A stretch of DNA of 64,000 nucleotides from the NCBI GenBank assembly GCA_023079485.1, contig CM041084.1, positions 36,095,609-36,159,608 on the forward strand. Direction: 5' to 3'. The notes beneath the pieces are model-generated. The model searched no databases. It saw only the letters and a program-made list of their open reading frames with translations, and was not told the DNA's origin. The position numbers were made by a program, and so were the translations under genes. The stretch is from Archilochus colubris. Lineage: Eukaryota; Chordata; Aves; Apodiformes; Trochilidae. Of the stretch, positions 57,351 to 64,000 are shown piece after piece; position 1 is the stretch's first letter, and each line of letters opens with the position of its first letter.

Positions 57351-60300
57351 GCAAGTAGGAATAAATAATACTCTGATAATTAATATTGAGAAGAATCTCA
57401 CACATACTGTAGGGATAGTCTCAATATTTAAACACTCTTTCTAATTTCTTGTTTGAGAAAACGTGGAATAAAAAAAAAAAACAACACTGAAAAAACAGGG
57501 TTGAGAAGGGTTTGTTTGTTTTCATGAGTCTTCTGGCTCTTGTGTTTTCATCTTCCTCAGCAGGACTGCCAGACCTTTCCTTTTGTGTTCTGCTACTTCT
57601 TCCTTGTGATCTGGATGCAAACAGTAATTTCAGAAGCATTTGAATATTTTAAAAACATGTTACTGAACTTTTTTTTTTAGTTTTCAGTAATGTTTGGGCT
57701 CACATTTGAGAGCTGGCTGATGAATCCCATGCTGGAGTGATATTATTCCTATTTTTTTGGCAACTGATACTCATTCCTATTTCTTTCAACTATTTTCAGT
57801 CAGGAAAATAAAATATTTGTACTGAAGCTGGTAATCAGCTTTTTCTAGCACACTTTCTTAACTGTGATATTGCTGTGGGTAATCTTGTTACTCTTTCAAA
57901 CACCATGAGAAGGATGTCCCAGTTAATGCTGTGGCAATAAATGGGGCAGCCTGTCCACAAACAATGGAGGTATTCCCATACTGGTTTGCATTTAGTTTAT
58001 ATTTTTCATAGTTTTTCTTCCTGCAATCCTGATTGCTAATGCTAGGAAAATGATCAATGGTACAATCCAGGCTAATTACTGTGCTTAACACTCATTTGAA
58101 GTATGAGTACTGCTGTTTAAAATCATGTCAGCAGGTCGCACACTGATGGGAATATAACTCACCCTTTTACTCTGTAACACTTGTATTACTGTCCACTCAA
58201 ACACTCCTATGCCATGTCCTTCTATGCTATATATACCCCACCTTATTATGAGGAGCTTGACTTCTGTCCGTCAGCCATTGTGACTGTAATAGTAAGGATA
58301 TTAATTATTTAGCCATGATTTCCCTTGTCTTGTTTTCCCTTAACTTCAGAGTTTCTCTGACACATCTCTTCAAATCTCAGATGTGTGGGGGAAAAAATGG
58401 AATAAATGCTTTCCTTTGTTTTAAAGCTTATTTCTTTTTGTTCTGCTATAAGCAAGGGAAGTATACCTGAGAAATCTGGGTAGTGCACAGACCTGCAAGA
58501 TAATACCTGCTGTTGTTTTACCTTGCATGACTGAGGAAAAGGGTTTTTTTCTCCCAGCATATTCTCTGCATTTCTGTAGGGGGTTCATTTTGGGGATGCA
58601 AATTATGTTGGAATTCATGTCCCCAACATTCACTGGCAGAGATGTGCAAAATAATCAGCTAGACACCTCTGGCTCTCCAGTTGCACCAAGGGGATTAGGG
58701 CTGGTGATCCTGGGATGAAACAGGCTGGGAATTCTTGGCCCTCACCTTCAAAGTGAAAAATGGCTGGAGTGAAATGGGTGGGCAGGAATCGTGTGGTGCT
58801 CGACCTCATAATATTCATGTCAGTTCTTGAGTTTTCCTTGTCACTTCATTAAAAACAAAACAAAACAAAAAGCAGCAAAACAAAACAAAATTAAACTTTG
58901 ATGCTTTTCCAAACAGTGTGTTGCCACGTAAAACTACTGGCCCAATAAGTATTACACAGGCCACCTATGTAACATAGCTGTGTGGAGACACCACAGTCCC
59001 TATGGACTGTTAGCCAAAAATGGGATTAACCTTGGCATGGCATCTTGTGTACAATGGAGTATATGTGTTTTGGAGGGATGTTTGTGACCTCCTTCATTCC
59101 TTATTACTTTTAATGCTTCACCTCTTGATACCAAGGTGTATCAGAGTATAAAAATATATCCTTTGTGCAGTGGATATAAACAGAATCGCTTTAAATGTGA
59201 CATTTTGCTCTCAGAGACCCAACAAAAAGTCCCTTAAGGTTTAGGTTTATCAAGTGTGTGTACTTTACCCAAGACCCATGGTACTGACATCTCTGTATGA
59301 TTCATAAAGAAACGTTCTGTTTAGACATCAGTATGAGCCTGCTGATGCAGAGTTTAGCCGTGGCTTGAAATATAGAACAGAAATTGAATGTAATAATGAA
59401 AAGCATTTGATTTTCCCATAAAAGTAACAGATACAAGGTCAGCAAGTGAAACATGAATATTTGTATTACCATCAGTGCTTCAGTCAGCCTCCCAATCCAA
59501 AGCTTTTGTTCAGAGGCTTGTGACTCATCTATATACCTTTATCAAAGCATCAAAATTGGCACTAGGGAGCTTGTACTTAAAAGAGGACATTTTTTTTTTA
59601 AGTAAGCATTTTATTGTAAGAATATGTGTTCCATCTTGAAGCTGTGTGAAATGAGGCAGGAAATTTCTACTCTGAGGTGGAGTACCCTAATGCAGAACTT
59701 CTGTAGGATAGCAAACAATAAATGCTAAGAAGGAGAGTTTTGCATTTATTTTTAATTATTTTTTTTTAACCAAGCTTGGGACAAAACAGATTCTGAAGAA
59801 AATAACTAGTTTTCAAATACTTAAGAACAATTAAAGCACAATTTGACTGTTTTTTCAGGAAAAAAATATTTCTTATAATAAATCCCAGAAGAGTTATTTC
59901 ACTTGGAAACACATTTGAAAGAACTGCATGTTCTCAGAAGTGTATTCACATTAGAAGTAGTTCATTAAAATGGCTCTAACTTTTTGAAGCATGTTAAGTC
60001 TGCAGTATCTATTCATGTGAGGTAAAATTGCAGACTGAAAAACTTGTAGATGTGTGATAGTACAGAAGTTACTGTTGTTATAAATCAGTCTTTTCTGTGG
60101 GTAAGTGATAGGGTGGAGAAGGGTGAGGGTGAATCCAGTAACAATCTTTCCTCTTCATCAAATTTGAGTGAACATTAAAAGATGATTGAGAAAAGGATTG
60201 TGTTAATTTTACAGCAGCTCCACAGCTCTCTGAATTTAGCTGATTTTTAAAAAATTATTTTTACCTTTCAGGTACAATGGACAATGGAAGCAACGTGCAT

Positions 60301-62149
60301 GATCTTGCCTTTTCAGAGGCAGCATCTTCCTAGGCTGAAGAAGCAGGACTTTCAAGCCACATCAGATGTGGTTTGGGAACAGAATCCTGCCTCTCTCTGC
60401 TCTGCCTCCCATATGTCAGCTGCTTATGTTGTAGGACACTAATGAACACTAATGGACCTTAATGATATGGACGTTATGCTCAAACCAAAGGTATAGATGG
60501 GGCAGCAACACTTCTCACCACAGCAGGACAACATTCAGATTTGATGGGCAAATGGCCACCGGCAGATGCTTGTTAAAGATTGATGAATTTTCCCTTTTTT
60601 TTTTTTTTTTTTTTACCTTTTCTCATTTTTTTATTCCTTTATTAATTTTTTTACAGTCTTTAGTGGCTTTTTAATTTAGATGAAAAAAATGAAAATAGGA
60701 AATATTTTAACTGTAATTGCAAATCCATGATCTTCACTTTTATAGAACAGCACATGGCCAACATATCTGAATATCAAAATAATTTTATTTAGATGTCTGT
60801 TTTTGGAAAGCTGAAAGACCATTACCTGATTTACCAAGAGCTGTAAAATTGCATTGAGGAACTACCTAAGATTTTAATTTATTTTTTTTCCACCACTGTA
60901 TATTTTATATTGGCCTCAGTCAATGATCAGGACTAGATGATTTTTTTCCAAGCTGTTTCGTTTTTGCTAATTAATAGGAAAAAAATTATTCTGACCTGAG
61001 AAGTTTATAATCAAAGTCTACAAAGGCTACAACAAGGTGCTGAGGCAGATGAATAGGCAGTAAACATGTCAAGAGGACAAGAAGGAGGAGAAAACCACAT
61101 TTTTTCCCATAAGAAATAGTAATTTCCATTCTGTAACTGTTTGGTCATTGTTTCTTCTGGGATACAGATTCCAGGAAAGATTATTTGCAAGTGAATGAGT
61201 CCTCCATCCTGCAAACACCTGTGCGGATGACCAAGTCCACACATGTGCTTTAGTGGATCAAGGCTCCAGGGTTTTGCACTTCTGTAACTTCAGCCTCATG
61301 TTTGATTTTGGTTTTTTATACCTTCTTGTCAAGTATCATAGTGAAAAAATGGCAATCAGGCACTTCTGCTTTTATATTTACAGTAACTTTGAGTGATCAT
61401 ATGGGGACTCACACAGGAAAGCATAACATGCTTTGAACCTCCTACCCTTTCCTCATGTATGGCTTAAAATAAGCAGGCACAGTTATCAGGCTCTTGTCAG
61501 GACTTGTAACTTGTCTGCAATAACAAGGTTAACCAGCAATAGCAGTCTATGCTCTGTGGTTGCATGCCAGTAAAACACTGACAAATTGAAAACTGTAATG
61601 AGAATAAACACATTATGAATATATGAAGCACACTGACACTTTTACACTAGGAACTGCAGTCATGGTAAGTTGCCTTGTCTTAACCAACCCCTTGCCTTTT
61701 GAAATAGGGGCCCATCTTAAACTTATCATGTGCTTTAAAGCAGTGGTAATAAACTTGTCCTGTGTACCATAACACTAGGTTTTCAAGGCATGGTTTAAAA
61801 TTATTTGCCTGCTTGGTGTATTCCTACTTTCCCCAGTAAACAAGATTGAAAGTTAATAACAAGAATGGTTTCATAAATGAAAACATAAATTGTCAAGGAG
61901 CTGAATAGAGTTATAATTTATAGGCAATCAGAATCTTCAAGCAATAATTGTTCTATTATTTTTGTTCGGGTTTCTTTTAGTTGTTTGGGGGGGGGGTTTG
62001 TCTTTTGTTGTTGTTGTTGTTTTTCCCGTAGATACGATTTGGCATGTGTTGATTAATAAAACATTCACTGAAAATCATTTTCCAGCAATGAATTCTCCTA
62101 AAATGAACTCAGTGGTGTTCAGCAAACCATGGAGAGAATTCTAGAGGCA

Positions 62150-62650
62150 GAAAAATGTGGCTCCCTGCTCTGGCGCACGGCACACAGACCCGCGCTGAGG
62201 ATGCGAAGGAGCGGGTTACTGCACCGCGGCTGAGATCTAGAGGCCTAACCGTGGCCCTTTAGCATGTTGAAGCAGAGTGAAAGGGGTTTGTTTGAGTCCC
62301 CTTGGCCACAGACATCTCGTTTGGGAGTGCGGAGCCACGCAGTGGGTGCAGTGGGCAGCCCTGGCACGGGAAAGCAGAGCTCTCGGCGAGCAGGTGCCTC
62401 GCAGTCAGGAGCGAACGGCTTTGGCAGAGCTGTGCGGGGAAGTTTGCAGAGGCACTGCCAGCACTGGCTGGAGCACTCATTATCTTTACGCTTTATGTGA
62501 GCCTTCTCCATGTCTGTTTAATTTCCCCCTCCTTCCTACCTCTCTAACAGGTGAGGTTTGGCCAGTACCTGCAGGGGACATGTCGAGCGGGAGAGGAACG
62601 GCAGGGTAGGAAGGAAACTTTGGACCCTGGAGTGAATCAAGTAACCCAGG
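62150..62650. other. GC-richer, CpG-containing patch with a strong plus-strand acceptor
   Basis: CpGs cluster at 62170-62440. A pyrimidine-rich run leads into CTCTAACAG with AG at 62549-62550, followed by GC-rich sequence to about 62608. It may be a minor regulatory element or a non-coding exon. Confidence 0.3.
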
Positions 62651-64000
62651 GCACTGCTGCCAGTGGCTGGAAATGAAAGCGACCGCTTTGGAGTCTCCAA
62701 AGCTGCTTGTGTTGTGAAGGACCTGCTCCCAGCTGAGCCCTGGCATCCCTGCAGGACCGGACAGGTTGCCTTGTGGGTGTCCTAGGCAGATGGAGAACTA
62801 CCACACTAGCCTTTGTTGTCACTCAGATTTGGGGAGCAGGATGTCAAAAAAGCAAAGGAAGGAGGTGGGGCCATAGACCTATTATCCCTTCTTATCAGCC
62901 CATGGAGCAGGGCCAGTACCTGAGGGAACAGCGTAGAGTGTGATTGCTCACCTCCCATGGAGAGATGGTGCATGCCTTGAGACTGTATCTGGGTGGTTTT
63001 ACTATCCTGCCAAAAATTCAGAAATTTCCCTCTTCATATCAGGATGAGACAAGTGCTCTAAGGTGACTGGAGAAGCCAGTAACACAGAGGTTATTAGGAC
63101 ACTCACATGGAAGATAGAGACCCATGCTGCAAGCCTTGATTTTACTTCCTTCAAATTTGACATTGGAACCTGCCAGAGGCCATGTACAACCCCCGTTCAC
63201 CATCCAAGTATTTTTTCCAGGGTGGGACTTTCCCCACCTCTCTGCACAAATCTCTTCTCCACCCTGAGTGAATTGTTTAGACATCAGAAGAGAGGCCAAG
63301 CAGAAGAGGAGGGAGACACCAGCCTGGATTAAGGCAGTCTGAAGCAGCAGTATCTGCATCCAGCAAAGTTTTGTGATCACTTCAGCAAGATTTCTTCTTG
63401 GGGAAAGAGAAAGTGAAAAAGACTGCATTGCTCCCCAAAAGCAGACTCAGTGCTATCTGAGTCTTAATGTCAGGGGTGATGGGTTGCTAACACTGGGCAG
63501 AGGATGTGTATTTGCAAGGGTGGATGGGCCTGCTTTTGTAAATGCTTTCTGAGGGGTGTAATCATGTTGTCTAACTTCAGAACCTTGAACTACCTGATGC
63601 AGGTGCCTACATCTTCCTGTGGGCTATATAGAGAAATTAGGTTCTCAGATCAGTTGCCTAAACATAGTAGTCTAGTACCATTTGAGGCACCCTCGTGACA
63701 CCTGCCTGGCCTGCAGCTGCTGCAGCAGAGGGGCATAGCTCTCCTGGATCACCCATGTTATACTTGTCAGCCTTGGGCTGATACTTTGCCTACCCTAAAT
63801 TATTCCAAGCACTAGATGCTTAACTCTGAGCAAAGTAATTGAATCCTGGGCTCCTACTTTCAATTACTGTGAATTGTGACTGGTCTAAATGCCTGGAGTA
63901 AAGCATGCCTATATAGGTGATAGGACCTATCTGAGGTGATAGACCTCTTCTCACCCTGTGGCCTGAACAGACCTCCTGGGAGACCTAATCTTGCAGTCCT

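Larger units (their letters stand above)
40420..64000. other. AT-rich non-coding region beyond the second CpG island
   Basis: About 23.6 kb without a supportable coding exon. Frames are under 170 codons and either low complexity or unlike any family I know. It holds a MIR-like fragment (41.55 kb), a CR1 3' end (44.9 kb), an (AAAC)n array (48.36 kb), an hAT-like relic (54.9 kb), a polypyrimidine block (55.26 kb) and GC-richer patches at 56.65-57.35 kb and 62.15-62.65 kb. In mammals the 5' side of SATB1 faces a gene desert toward KCNH8, which this resembles. Confidence 0.7.

Overview
This window is vertebrate nuclear DNA, most likely avian. The evidence is an intron-split vertebrate gene, two CR1 LINE 3' ends of the kind that dominate bird genomes, sparse interspersed repeats, and CpG islands set in AT-rich non-coding DNA. 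I cannot name the species. There is no sign of bacterial, phage or plasmid sequence, and I found no tRNA, rRNA or CRISPR array.

The only protein-coding gene I can support is the 5' part of SATB1, on the minus strand. Four coding exons (17170-16960, 13105-12929, 12136-12010, 11283-11160) have GT/AG boundaries and join in one frame to give exactly 213 codons. They encode the start methionine, the nuclear-localisation segment, the whole ubiquitin-like tetramerisation domain (ULD) and the start of the CUT-like domain. The rest of the protein (CUT1, CUT2, homeodomain) lies beyond base 1, because bases 1-11159 look like intron throughout.

Upstream of the ATG (increasing coordinates) there is no further coding sequence. 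Three GC/CpG-rich blocks stand out: a small one at about 19.57-20.0 kb, a strong island at about 21.75-22.86 kb and a second strong island at about 38.4-40.4 kb. These are candidate alternative promoters for SATB1 and possibly for divergent or antisense non-coding RNA. Between 19.1 and 22.0 kb the flank is crowded with long homopolymers and purine/pyrimidine-biased tracts. From 23 to 38 kb and from 40.4 to 64 kb the sequence is AT-rich and apparently non-coding. It carries degraded repeats (CR1, MIR-like, hAT-like), microsatellites, a 330-bp polypyrimidine block, and a few GC-rich patches with good-looking but unproven splice sites.

The layout fits a developmental regulator gene beside a gene desert. 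I saw no evidence for a new biological system. The most useful leads are the multiple candidate promoters, the candidate antisense exons and the fragile sequence just upstream of the SATB1 start.
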